Below, piece after piece: positions 34,641-44,566 of a stretch of DNA of 64,000 bases (positions within the stretch are counted from its first letter, which is position 1; each line of letters begins with the position of its first letter). The translations under genes and the position numbers were made by a program. The stretch is taken from positions 8,618,109 through 8,682,108 of the forward strand of contig JAJEKV010000004.1 of the NCBI GenBank assembly GCA_021234155.1, written 5' to 3'. Under the pieces are notes generated by a model. It worked only from the letters and a program-made list of their open reading frames with translations. It had not been told where the DNA came from and searched no databases. The DNA comes from Isoetes taiwanensis (Eukaryota > Streptophyta > Lycopodiopsida > Isoetales > Isoetaceae).

Positions 34641-35446
34641 CAATAAAGCGGGCGTTGTTTTTGGGCATTGTATCTCCTTTCGGCCTTTTCCTAAGTTGTG
34701 ATAGTCTTATGCATGTCCATCTGGCGTGCCATCTCATTTGTTTAAGATATTGCTACTTGACTTGTGGATGCCATCTCAGTTGTTACAATTATTGCGAAAT
34801 GACTTGTGTTTAAATGTCTATCAATTGGATGTGCATATGTTGGCTTGCCTTGGGCTAGGGGTTGGTCTCAGGTTTTAGGAGTTTGCAAAGAATTGTATAT
34901 GTCGGGGTTTTTGCTTAGGGTTATGTAGACGGTTTTTTGTTCGGACATTTTCTATGTAAAAGTCCTGTTGTAGCATTTCTTACAACTATCGTTTTTTAAT
35001 ATGGTTGTCCTTGTGCATGATAGCAATTTCTTCTTGTTTCTATGAATCCATCAATTTGATTGCCTCATCATTTGTGCTTCTAGAGCTGCATGGAATTTAT
35101 TTGGAATTTTAGGGGTGCATTTACTCTCAATGTATGGGGTGCCTTGGCATGGTTTACAATATACGATGTCCTTTTGCAAGTGTAAATTGTTTTTGACATA
35201 AAGAGTGCATTCGGTCATTTGCTAATCGGGGAGATGGTATACTTGATTTCTTATCTGGTATTTTGCCCATATTAGCCTAATTTGATCCTGATATTAATCT
35301 TTGGATAATTACTTTCATTGTGATATAAGTTGTTGCTCTTATACTTTACGTCTCATTGGATACTTATGAACATTTGTTTTTTTACACGTTGATTTGCATG
35401 CTCTTTCACATACTTCTATGGGTTTATTCGCCTTGATCAATACATC
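34641..35446. other. No gene recognised
   Basis: T-rich unique DNA between the MULE and the LTR of element B. Bases 35442-35446 (ACATC) would be the target duplication of element B. Confidence 0.5.
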
Positions 35447-37003
35447 TGTGACGTTCCCCTAAAATATATGGCATAAGTATGTATATTTTACGGACACGTC
35501 ACCATACATTTCTACATCCCTAGACATGTATATAACCAATGTGGGGGTAATGACTAAGTTATCTATAACTTAGCCAACCTAAGGTAAGAAGCCATTTCCA
35601 CATGGCCTCACCTTATAGGCATACCGCCACATAGATGCACCTATAGGAGCCAAGTGGCACTCATGTAAACCCTAACATATAAAAGGCTAAACCCTAAATC
35701 CTAGCCACTTTTGGCTCCACCAACCTCAGACCCACCAGTTCGTGATCAGAGCTCCGACTCGAAGACCGTCTTCGACAGCTTGGGTTGCAGCAGCAGTTGC
35801 CAGAGATGGAGAACCAGGGAATTAGCGGCAGCGCGTCAGGGGCAGGTATTTCGAATAGATTCCAGCATTGCAGTAGAGCTATTCTAGAACCTATTGCTCT
35901 GTACATGAACCCTAATCAATGAACCCTAACTATAGGTTAGATGTACGTGATTAGGATTAGTTGTTACTCTTTTATTATCAAGATTATGTTGATATGGTGC
36001 TAGTTGATCTTATGTTTGCACCTCTTGTGTATTGGGAAGGGGGGTAGAGACCTAGTAGTCATTATTTAGATGATGCTCCTAGTTTAGATCCATTAGTTCC
36101 CATTATATGCGGCCTGTGCATAGAACCCACCTGGCTACGGATGCTATGGAGTGACTGAGCACCACACAACGGGGTCAGTGGCAAAGTGGAGGGAGGACCT
36201 TGCTGAGCGCGGCTACTGGGGTCCCATAGCGGGCTAGGCTCATAGTCGGTCACTCCGTGTGGGCCGGGTATGGGTCTGACACTTCCTGGGTCAATGGTGT
36301 CACTCTGACTCTCAAGAGTTGCAAGTGTCGGCTTGGCTCTTGTTTTGGGGAGTTCAGTCGGGTATGGATGTGTGTCGCCACGATCCTCTAGCCGCCCATG
36401 GAGCCACTGCACCCCGGGAGGAGGAGATGCAACCCTTCCTACCTCATCGGACCGGGGAGATGCAACCCGGAGTAGTCTCGATGGGTGATACCATGGGATT
36501 ACGTCTCCGGCAGGTTACAGTCACGCCAGAGCCTGATTTAGCCTATCTGCAAGGTATGCACAGGAGAGGCGGATGGAGTGGTCAACCCTAGCCATTGTCT
36601 ATTGCCAGTCCAAGTCATTGCCATAACTCGGTCTGTTCTATCTGGAGGCCCCCAGCCGTCAGTCGACTCCCCCTTGAGTCTGAGCCCTGGGTAGGAGCCT
36701 CTATTTGATCTATTTGATGCATTCATTGTATTGTTGTATTTGATGACATGGATAGATGGATTATCACTACCCTTCGAGGTAGTCTATTGTTATTATTGCT
36801 AGTGCTTATGTTATATATTTTGCTTCCGCTGACATAGGGAACCCATAGAGGACGGGACGGAATGACACCTTTGTGTCCTCTACTCAATCGTCTGGACCCC
36901 AGACGCGAGTTAGATAGAGGGCCCATACGACGGGTGCCGTTGGATGGGGAAGGTCCTTCGATGTATACGGCGGGCTGTCGTATATAGCGCAAGGAGCGTC
37001 ACA
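35447..37003 (+). mobile_element. 5' LTR of H3 element B
   Basis: 1557 bp, TGTGACG...CGTCACA inverted ends as in element A, followed by a PBS. Shared blocks with the A LTR include AGAACCCACC at about 36122, GGGTATGGGTCTGACACT at about 36267, AATGACACCTTTGTGTCCT at about 36862, and GGAGCGTCACA at the end. This shows common descent of the two families despite strong overall divergence. Confidence 0.93.
35676..35686 (+). promoter_or_regulatory. TATA box candidate in the LTR of element B
   Basis: CATATAAAAGG lies about 230 bp into the LTR, a usual place for the U3/R promoter of plant LTR elements. The start site is not determined. Confidence 0.45.
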
Positions 37004-37004
37004 A

Positions 37005-37017
37005 TGGTATCAGAGCA
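37005..37017 (+). promoter_or_regulatory. tRNA-Met primer-binding site of element B
   Basis: TGGTATCAGAGCA, one base after the LTR. Same primer type as element A. Confidence 0.96.
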
Positions 37018-37493
37018 ATGATCTTGGTTGACCAAGATCAAGCACTGGCCATCACCTTATGATAGAAAACTAACTGGCCTAGTAAAAAGTTGGGGTGCAA
37101 ATCCCAATATTGAACCTCGAATGGGAAAATTTTTCCATGGATAAGGTCATCCTTAAAATAAAGTCTAACTTAGAAAATAATAGTAATAGAATCCATGAAT
37201 TCTAGAGCTTGATGAAAAAAAAAATAGAATTGGCCAAAATAGACTTCCCGGTGGAATTTGGTGTAAATCCACAATAAATAACCTAGGGACCATTAGAGAA
37301 TTTTAGGGTTCTAAAATTATAGGGTCAATGGAAATAAATGTGGTAGGAATAAATAATCGTAAATACCCCCATATATACCCTAATTTGGCCACAATAATTT
37401 TGCCTTAATCTGTTCCTTAAATCCCTTCTGAGTTACCTTCTCTCCAAAAAGGAGATCTCTAAGAATTTCTGTCCAACTCCAGAGCAGTTTGAT
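37018..37493. other. Leader of element B
   Basis: 476 bp of AT-rich leader between PBS and ORF1. No ORF. Confidence 0.6.
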
Positions 37494-38510
37494 ATGGCAC
37501 GTACGAAATCCACCGCCAGGAAATACCAAGCTCGTGAAGGTGTTCGACACGTAAGCATAGGCAGGCAGATTTACCCTGAGAAACATCGAAGAAGCGAGAG
37601 CGAAGAATCATCCGACGAATGGAGTTCACAGGAAGACGAGACGGTGGTATTAGTAGATTATGCGGAGTCGTCGTCATAAGAACAGCAGTCAGAATCACAA
37701 GAACAAGAAGAATCGCAGCAGGGAGAGGACTCTGAATCGCGAAAAAGGAGGGAAGTGCGCCGGGGTAAGCGAAAAGTAACACACGTGGCCACAGGGGACT
37801 CGGAGGAACAAGAGGAGTCAATTGCACGGGAGAGACGATCTAAACGCCGCCTTGATAGGTATGGTAACTCGAGTCTAGTAATTCGTGATCAAGGACATCA
37901 GGAGCAAACAGAACAAAATCTCCCGGAGCAAGCGATAGCACCGCCACCACCATATCCGAAATGGCCTACCCATGGGAAATCAGATAAGAAGTACAGAGCA
38001 GGGGAGAGACCATTAAGTCTCCAGAAAGATCGGGAATACCGGAGGAAGTTGCAAGATTACCGTGCATATATGGAACAATGGGTTGCCTATAATCATTGGT
38101 ATAGCACACTGAAGATTCCCAGATTTGTAAAAGGAGGAAGACCTCGAACGGATGTTCGGAGACCCCCGCCTCGATCGGAGGAGCCGAAGAAACCGGCAAA
38201 GCATGGGCCAAACTCGAAGCACTCCAGGGCCCTAAGAGAAATTAGGCATTTTCAACAATGTGTAAATCTCTTGATTCGAAGAGCCCCCTTCGAGAGGCTA
38301 GTGCGAGAAATTATGCATGAATTTACGACCCAGTATAGGGTTACCCCTATGATGCTCAGGGTTTGCCAAGAAGCAGCTGAGGCGGAGTTGTGTCAGTTGT
38401 TTGAGGAGTCAAATCTCTGCGCTATTCACGCAAAACGAGTCACTGTTATGCCGAAAGACATGAATTTGGCGAAACGAATACGAAGGGAAAAGATATTGGG
38501 TTATTTTTGA
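37494..38510 (+). CDS. ORF1 of element B: histone H3 variant with canonical-like tail and long insert
   Basis: One frame of 339 codons with a single in-frame TAA at 37677-37679. It starts [16 protein letters not shown]: after Met removal, ARTKSTARK equals canonical H3 residues 1-9 except Q5S, keeping R2, T3, K4, R8 and K9. A long Ser/Glu/Gln-rich then basic and Pro-rich insert of about 230 residues follows. From 38229 the H3 fold runs [10 protein letters not shown]... to [10 protein letters not shown] count about 53 of 89 residues identical to canonical H3 with no indels. Helix 2-loop 2-helix 3 is the best conserved part ([20 protein letters not shown]), keeping the Cys, His, Arg and Asp used at the H3-H3' contact. 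Loop 1 has canonical length, so the CenH3 two-residue extension is absent. It ends with a short ILGYF extension. The TAA may be a mutation, an error or a read-through site. Confidence 0.93.
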
Positions 38511-40645
38511 AGAGTGAGAGAATCACGAAATCTTGTCATAATTAGTAGTAAATGTGTATGTTCAAAGATATTCATTCTATATGTTTAGACTATTTATTAA
38601 ACTTTGCTTAGAAATCTATAAAGTCTCATTGTTTCCATAAAATTGTAAAGCTATAGTGCTTCTACAAAGTTATTATGGAATAGTAAATTTTCTAGCGCTT
38701 ATAGAATAGTATTTTAACTTGGATTCAGGTAGCTATGAGTAATGCTAGATAAGTATTGAAGCTTTGTGAACGTAAAAAAAAGAACGAGCTTAAAACATTA
38801 TATTGTGTTAATAGATTGTATTTAAGCCATTGTAATCATCAAACTGTGCGCAGTAAGTATTGGTATTGATAGATCTCTAGTTTCTTAGTAAAACACAAAA
38901 AAAAATATCCGAGCATTGCAAGTTATGCTAGTAAAACACAAAAATATATTAGAATTAACAAGTTTCTGAATTAACAAGCATAGGCACGATGCTGGAAAGC
39001 ATTACAGTTTAATGTTTAGAGCCGGAACGAGTAGAATGTAATTAGTAGCTTCAACTATTATAAGCAACAAAATTATTAACAGCCTTTACTTATCAACTAT
39101 TATAAGCAACAAAATTATTAACAGCCTTTACTTAAATTCCATTCGAAACTTACTTAACCGCAGCATTACCAGCCTTTACTTGAATAGGCTTAATAGAAAC
39201 TTACATTGCAGCTTAGCTCTAAATCTGTGGCAAGCAGATTCTTAGCAGGCCGAAAGTGAAGAAAAGCTGGAAGATATTTAGTCACAAGCCGGAAATAAGA
39301 CGCCATCAGAAGATCATAACGGTAAGTAGAGACCTGTAGCAGGAATAGATTTCCATCAAAAATAGATAGGGCAAACCGAATAAGTAGAAACAGAGCTCAG
39401 GGCGACTCATGCTGCGCCCTGGCCTCAACCCAAACTTTCGAAGACCTCCCAGGCGCGGGGTGAGTCACATCTGCATCAGAAAACATCTTCCCTTCCTGCC
39501 TTCTTCTGCCAAAGATCAAACTATACCTGCTGCTTGAAGAACCATCGCCAGACTGGAAGAAGACCTTAAGCAGCTGGAATAATGGCCGAGGCGACCCATG
39601 CCGCGCCCCAGAGCCATGCCAGAATCTAGGACGACCCCCAGGCGCGGGGTGTGTCGCCCTGTTCGACCTCTCCTGCTATTTTCTTGCCTTTAGCTTCTGC
39701 CCTAAATCGATTCCATATATCTGACCATAGAAATAAAGGTTAAGCCTTTTCTTTCTTTCCATTTAATTCTTAGAAATTCCTACATTAGCCGTCGACCATA
39801 AATTATACCCTAAACCTTCTCCTTCGTTTCTGTTCGTCCATGACCCTTTATTTTTTAACCCTTTCCATCGATTGGGCATAAGCATGCTACAGGTGTCCAC
39901 TTTTGGAACCTGCCAAAGTACCTACACTGGGTACTTTAGAAATGGGTACTGTTTTCTTATTCTTTTTATCAAAACTAATTCAAAAGTCCAAAATAAAAGT
40001 CAAAAGCATGTTAATGTTGAAGGCCAAGATAAATAGATAGATAGATAGATAGTATTTTAACGTCACGCCACTAGGCAGCATCCAACTGGACAGTACTATT
40101 GGAGGTGAAAATGAATGAACCCAATTTAATACTTATTAGTTATTGAGCCATCATATAAGTACCCAGTACCTAGTATTGGGTACTTTTTTAGGTAGTTTTA
40201 TGGTCCCTAAATAATACTTTTTAAGGTACACTGTAACATGCTTATGCCCGATTATTATTATTCATGACTCTTTCCATGACCTTTTAATTTTAACCCTTTC
40301 CATGACCCTTTATTATTATTCTTCCATGGATTTAACCCTTCTACTTCATTACACTATACTCTATTGGATTCCATATAGGTGTGAACGACCTCCTTTAATC
40401 TTTAATGGCCCCTTGTGCCAAGCCACTTGTGATTAGCCATGATTTTTTTTTTTTTATTTTAATTTTTTCTTGCCTAGACCAAACTTGCCGTATTAATGAC
40501 AAACAATTGAAAAAGGGGCACTAAGGGAATGTGTGAATTCCAAGCCCCAAGAGCCACTCAACATAACCAAACATAAACATTAGAAAAATTAGGGTTTAGA
40601 ATGAATAAAACGCCCTTTTGAGTATATATATCCTTCACCTCCTAC
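38511..40645. other. Non-coding interval between ORF1 and ORF2 of element B
   Basis: About 2.1 kb, AT-rich, without a supported gene. It contains a 38- to 40-bp tandem duplication (TCAACTATTATAAGCAACAA... at about 39050 and 39090), two GC-rich hairpins (39401-39466 and 39590-39658), and a (GATA)n run near 40033. Element A has only about 140 bp here. Confidence 0.6.
39401..39658 (+). repeat. Two similar GC-rich imperfect hairpins in element B
   Basis: Unit 1, 39401-39466, has left arm GACTCATGCTGCGCCCTGG and right arm CCAGGCGCGGGGTGAGTC. Unit 2, 39590-39658, has left arm GGCGACCCATGCCGCGCCCC and right arm CAGGCGCGGGGTGTGTCGCC. Both arms pair imperfectly and the two units resemble each other, about 190 bp apart. 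RNA structure is inferred, not shown. Confidence 0.6.
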
Positions 40646-40729
40646 TTGAAGCCACAAGAAGCTCACTTAGGCGATTTTTCATACTCCTCATCCTATTACA
40701 CAGATTTTATTCGCACCTTGCATAGTTCC

Positions 40730-42226
40730 ATGGCACCTATAGAATTTGTTCAATGGTACGGCAACTCAGATCATATCAGGAAAGCACCAATAGAGGAGGT
40801 ATTTCAAGTATTTCGGCATACCTTTGACTTGGGTGAGACAATATCCAGGACATCAAGATATTCTTGCTCGATACAATCAAGAGCTCCAGAGCCAAGAAGT
40901 AAGACTTCAAGGACAAATCAGAACATGGATCTCTCTTAAAGTTATCATGGCAGCACTGAGCCATATAACAGGGAAAACAATTAGAAAAAGGACGGAAAGA
41001 ATGCCCGCATACATGACATGCAAGGTTCAAGGGCACAAATATTTATCAACACAAGTAGCCTTAGCAACCTTTTTGCATTATCAGGCAATAAACAGGACAG
41101 GGGAACCGTCAGTGCGACCCCTTGATCTCGCACCGTTGAATATGAGGGCAGCTAGGCCGTATTTAGAAGAACTGGACCTCAAGTCCAACCTTCTAGAGGG
41201 GCCATCAGCGGAACATCAGCAAGAAGAAGAGGATTATGAGGAAGAAGTCTATGACTTCGAAAATGAACCCAGATTAGCCAAACAGCTGGAGAAGTACATC
41301 GAGACCACAGAAGACCTCCCAAGAAAGGCAACAGCTTCCCCAGTTGGAATCACATCTCTTACGCCAATTATTATCGAAGGGGAGGAGTACCTTTTCGCAG
41401 ATGATATCTTACATCTACCGTACTGCATTGATCAACGTCTCCGCTTGGACGAACTCCTCGCTATCATCACGGATGCTTATAACGATGACTTCATCGATTA
41501 TTCCGAGCAGGAGCTTCCAAGAGAGATAGCTGAAAAGGAGACCTATACCACACAGAACATCACCGACATACAAGCGTATGATTTTATCAAGCATCGGATG
41601 CAGCATCAGGATTTTCCAGATGAGAATGAGTTCCAGGCAATACAGGCAAGATTGTTTAAGAGTGGAAGTACAGTCAAACCCAAGCAAGCCACGTCATCAT
41701 GGGGCCAAACTCTGAGGGGCAGTCACATTAACCTTGATAGTGCTATATCCATGAAGAAGGATCATGATGACTTGATGGCGATAGAAATACAGGGTCAAGC
41801 AGCCATGAGGAAAGGGTCCGGATCCGCAGCAGGCACGGGAAAAGCTTTACGCTACTATCTCCCTTCGCTCACTAAAGGCCAAATAGTAGTTTTTCACAGG
41901 AAGTTTAGCCACAGAGGAGAAGAGGCAGTTTACTTGCTATCAGCACTCTCCGGCTTTGCGACTCATTCTAAACTTCGCGAGAACGTTGACCATATAATTC
42001 TAATTAGGAGATCTGTGGCCCTGCATTACCTTGATTTTGCTCGGGGATACCTTTGAGATGGACCCTTAGCAGTAATGGCCGCACGGACACATGACTTGCC
42101 CCGAGAAAAGGTAGCTCCAGCACTTGAAGGACACTCGACATGGAACATGCTACGAAACGTCGGCCATGGCCTCAAACTCAAAGACATTAAGGAGCACTTC
42201 AAACCCAAACGTCGACGTCAGCACTA
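40730..42226 (+). CDS. ORF2 of H3 element B (conserved with element A, unknown family)
   Basis: Start MAPIEFVQWYGNSD at 40730, equivalent to MAAAADLAAWYLDG in A. A one-base shift near 40830 is followed by a long open frame to 42054. There a TGA stands exactly where A has Trp (…IAPW), and the frame continues to a TAG at 42226 ending HFKPKRRRQH. Features: N-terminal helical domain (QGHKYLSTQVALATFLHY); an acidic linker (EEEDYEEEVYDFENEP); the block IIIEGEEYLFADDI and DAYNDDFIDYSE; then a C-terminal domain with FHRKFSHRGEEAVYLL, HIILIRRSVALHYLDFA, MAARTHDLPREKVAPAL and a basic end. No known family is recognised. The conserved gene order after H3 suggests a shared role. One TGA and one shift make this copy non-functional as read. 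Confidence 0.75.
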
Positions 42227-42522
42227 GAGCCCAAGACCTCAGAATGTAGATATATCTTAAAATAGTATTTTTGAACTCAAATTTTGAGATCAAATATGTA
42301 AATTTCTTATTATGAATATAAGTGTTTTGCTATAAGTTCTTCAACGAGTAAGATAAATACCATAGCAATAACATCTTAGTAGCCATAGTACATAACAGAC
42401 ATCCTTGATTAATGTTTGCAGCCAGGAACTTCACAACAACTCCACAGAATCAAGGAAGTCAAGGCCAAGCCTCTAATTGGGCACCAAGAAACTTATTCGG
42501 CCGAGAAACATAGGAGGTTGAG
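42227..42522. other. Spacer between ORF2 and gag of element B
   Basis: About 300 bp AT-rich, no ORF. Confidence 0.5.
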
Positions 42523-43760
42523 ATGACACCAGCAGAGATAAACAGGCGCCTGGTAGAAATGGGCAGGCAAATGCGCGAGTTGGTGCAGATTGTTACCCCA
42601 CTCATTCGAGGGGAGGAGTATGGGCCACAACAACCACCTCTTCAGGAAGAGGAACATCAACTCAACAATCAGCCAGAACCACAACCTGCCCCACAGCTAT
42701 CCGGACACAACAAGAGAAAGAGAAGGACTAGAAGATACCAAAACTCTTCAAGCAGGCTCAGATGACAGCTCAGATGATAACTCAGATAGACCCTCTGACA
42801 ACAGTTCAGATAGCTCACATAGCAGGCACAAGCACCGCAGAGCAGAGGATTATCAAAAGAAAATAGATAGTGCAATGAGCAATGTCTGGAAAACACGCAA
42901 GCTGGGACAGTTTTCAGGGAAAGATAGATCAGGAATGGAAGCTGAAGCTTGGCTAGATGAGATGGAAGAATTTGGGAATTCATATGGCATGAAGGACAAA
43001 GATATTGGCAAGGTAGCGACTGCCAACTTGATAGGACCAGCGCGTATATGGTGGAAGGGATATGCAAAGTCAAATAGGCTAAGGAGAAACAATTGTCGAT
43101 TCAAAACCTTCAGCAAGGCTTTTCGTAAGCATTATGTGCCACGCTCACATACTAGCCGTCAGATACAACAGTTTTACCACCTGGACCAAGGAAATCTGTC
43201 TGTAGCCAAATACACAGAGGAGTTTATGAGGCTAAGGTTAAATGTTACCAGGATATCAGAAAGACAGGCAGTTGATGGTTATATAGAGGGGCTTAATAGC
43301 AACATCAAAAGATTAGTCCGTGCAATAAACCCCAGGACAGTAGGGGAAGCAAAAGATAAGGCTTTGAGTCTAGAGGAAACACTGCAAAACACAGCGCAGA
43401 GACAGTCGTATTACGACAAAGGGAAATCAACAGGTAGCTTCAACCAAAAAGCGCCAACCCCTGCACAGGGAAGAGCACAATAGTACCAGGGTAAAAATGA
43501 CAAAAAGACATCCTTTAAGGAACCTTATACAGCAGCTCCCTCGGCGGGAAAGTCAGTGAAGCAATTTTTGAATAGCATACCTAAGGAAAAAAGGGACGAA
43601 TGTATAAAGAAAAAGTTGTGCTTCAGGTGTTTCCAACCAGGACATCGCACTCACGAGTGTCCTTTCGTCATGCAAGCAGCTATGGCAGATCTTGAAGGAT
43701 GGGATTCCCCAACAGACATTGACGTCGACGAGGAGGAGGCCCAAGATTTCATCGAAGGTG
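42523..43760 (+). pseudogene. Gag of H3 element B, ending at a LINE junction
   Basis: Starts MTPAEINRRLVEMGRQMREL at 42523 (parallel to LTPERELMLMKRQLGEL in A). It shifts frame between about 42590 and 42760 and then reads DYQKKIDSAMSNVWKTRKLG, EAWLDEMEEFGNSYG, ARIWWKGYAKS, KHYVPRSHTSRQIQQFYHL and GYIEGLNSNIKRLVRAINP, the plant gypsy Gag pattern. After a stop at 43481, the zinc knuckle CFRCFQPGHRTHEC (C-x2-C-x4-H-x4-C) lies in the frame from 43556. At about 43760 the sequence joins a LINE fragment, so protease and pol of B are absent. Confidence 0.85.
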
Positions 43761-44465
43761 AGTGTAGAATTTGTGCCGCTGGTGTCTGCACCCTTGGCCC
43801 ATTTCCCTGTGCCATGTGCGTCGTACCCTAGATATCTGTATTCCGTTGCGTCCTCTATTTCTTTTTCCTTATATCTGAAGGGTCTATGTCTGTTCTTATG
43901 GCCAAAGATGACTATCTTAGTTTTTGCTAGATTTACCGTCAGCCCGGTTTCTTCACAGAATTGTTCTAGAATTTTTAGCAGTCTGTGCATCCCCTTAATT
44001 TTTGTGGCCATCATACTCAGATCATCAGCGTATAGCATAATCGGTATCTTCATGTCTCCTAACGTGGGGGCATATTCTTCCCCTTGCTGTTCTGCTATGT
44101 AGCCCTGCAAAGCATCTATGTATATCCCAAATAGAGTTGGGGATAGCGGGCAACCCTGTTTAACGCCTGTGTCACAGTTTATTGGCTGTCCTTCTTGTTC
44201 TATCTTGGCATATACCCTATGGTATAGTCTTGCAATCGATCCTACCATGTTTCTTGGGGCTTGCATGTCCATCAACCTTTGTAATAGCTTCTCCCTCGGG
44301 ACTGTCTCGAACGCTTTCCTGAAATCTACAAAGCAGCATATGATCTTTCTTCCCTGTGCTTTGTTCTGTTCTATTAATATCCGAAGGGTAGCTATTTCCA
44401 GCAACACATCCAAGTAATATATCTTGATTCTTAAAAGCCTCTCGTCTGCTGGCTTCCTCACCAGA
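43761..44465 (-). mobile_element. LINE reverse transcriptase fragment
   Basis: The minus strand reads KIICCFVDFRKAFETVPREK, GVKQGCPLSPTLFGIYIDAL, MLYADDLSMMATK (YADD active site), GLTVNLAKTKIVIFGHK and EYRYLG, the ordered RT blocks of a non-LTR element. Both ends are truncated: gag of B lies on the left and an EIL pseudogene on the right. It is a different lineage from the LINE at 47.1-50.0 kb. No poly(A) tail is seen. Confidence 0.88.
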
Positions 44466-44566
44466 AACTAATGGATACACGGAAGATAGAGATCTTGATG
44501 TGTTCCGCCCTCATAATTCCCATGATTCCCAAGATAATCAAGCCCTGAGATCTAGAATCAATTGCC

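Noticed and set aside
38229-38510. Assignment of ORF1-B as centromeric H3 (CenH3)
   Set aside because: No loop-1 extension, a canonical ARTK tail, and location inside an LTR element; divergence alone is not enough.
41800-42226. Firm call of ORF2 as H2A or H4
   Set aside because: Partial alignments to H2A, H4 and H3 were all possible with small gaps; none is decisive, so it is kept only as a hypothesis.
40646-43760. 3' LTR or pol of element B
   Set aside because: No sequence matching the B LTR or protease/RT was found to the right of gag; a LINE fragment and the EIL pseudogene follow.
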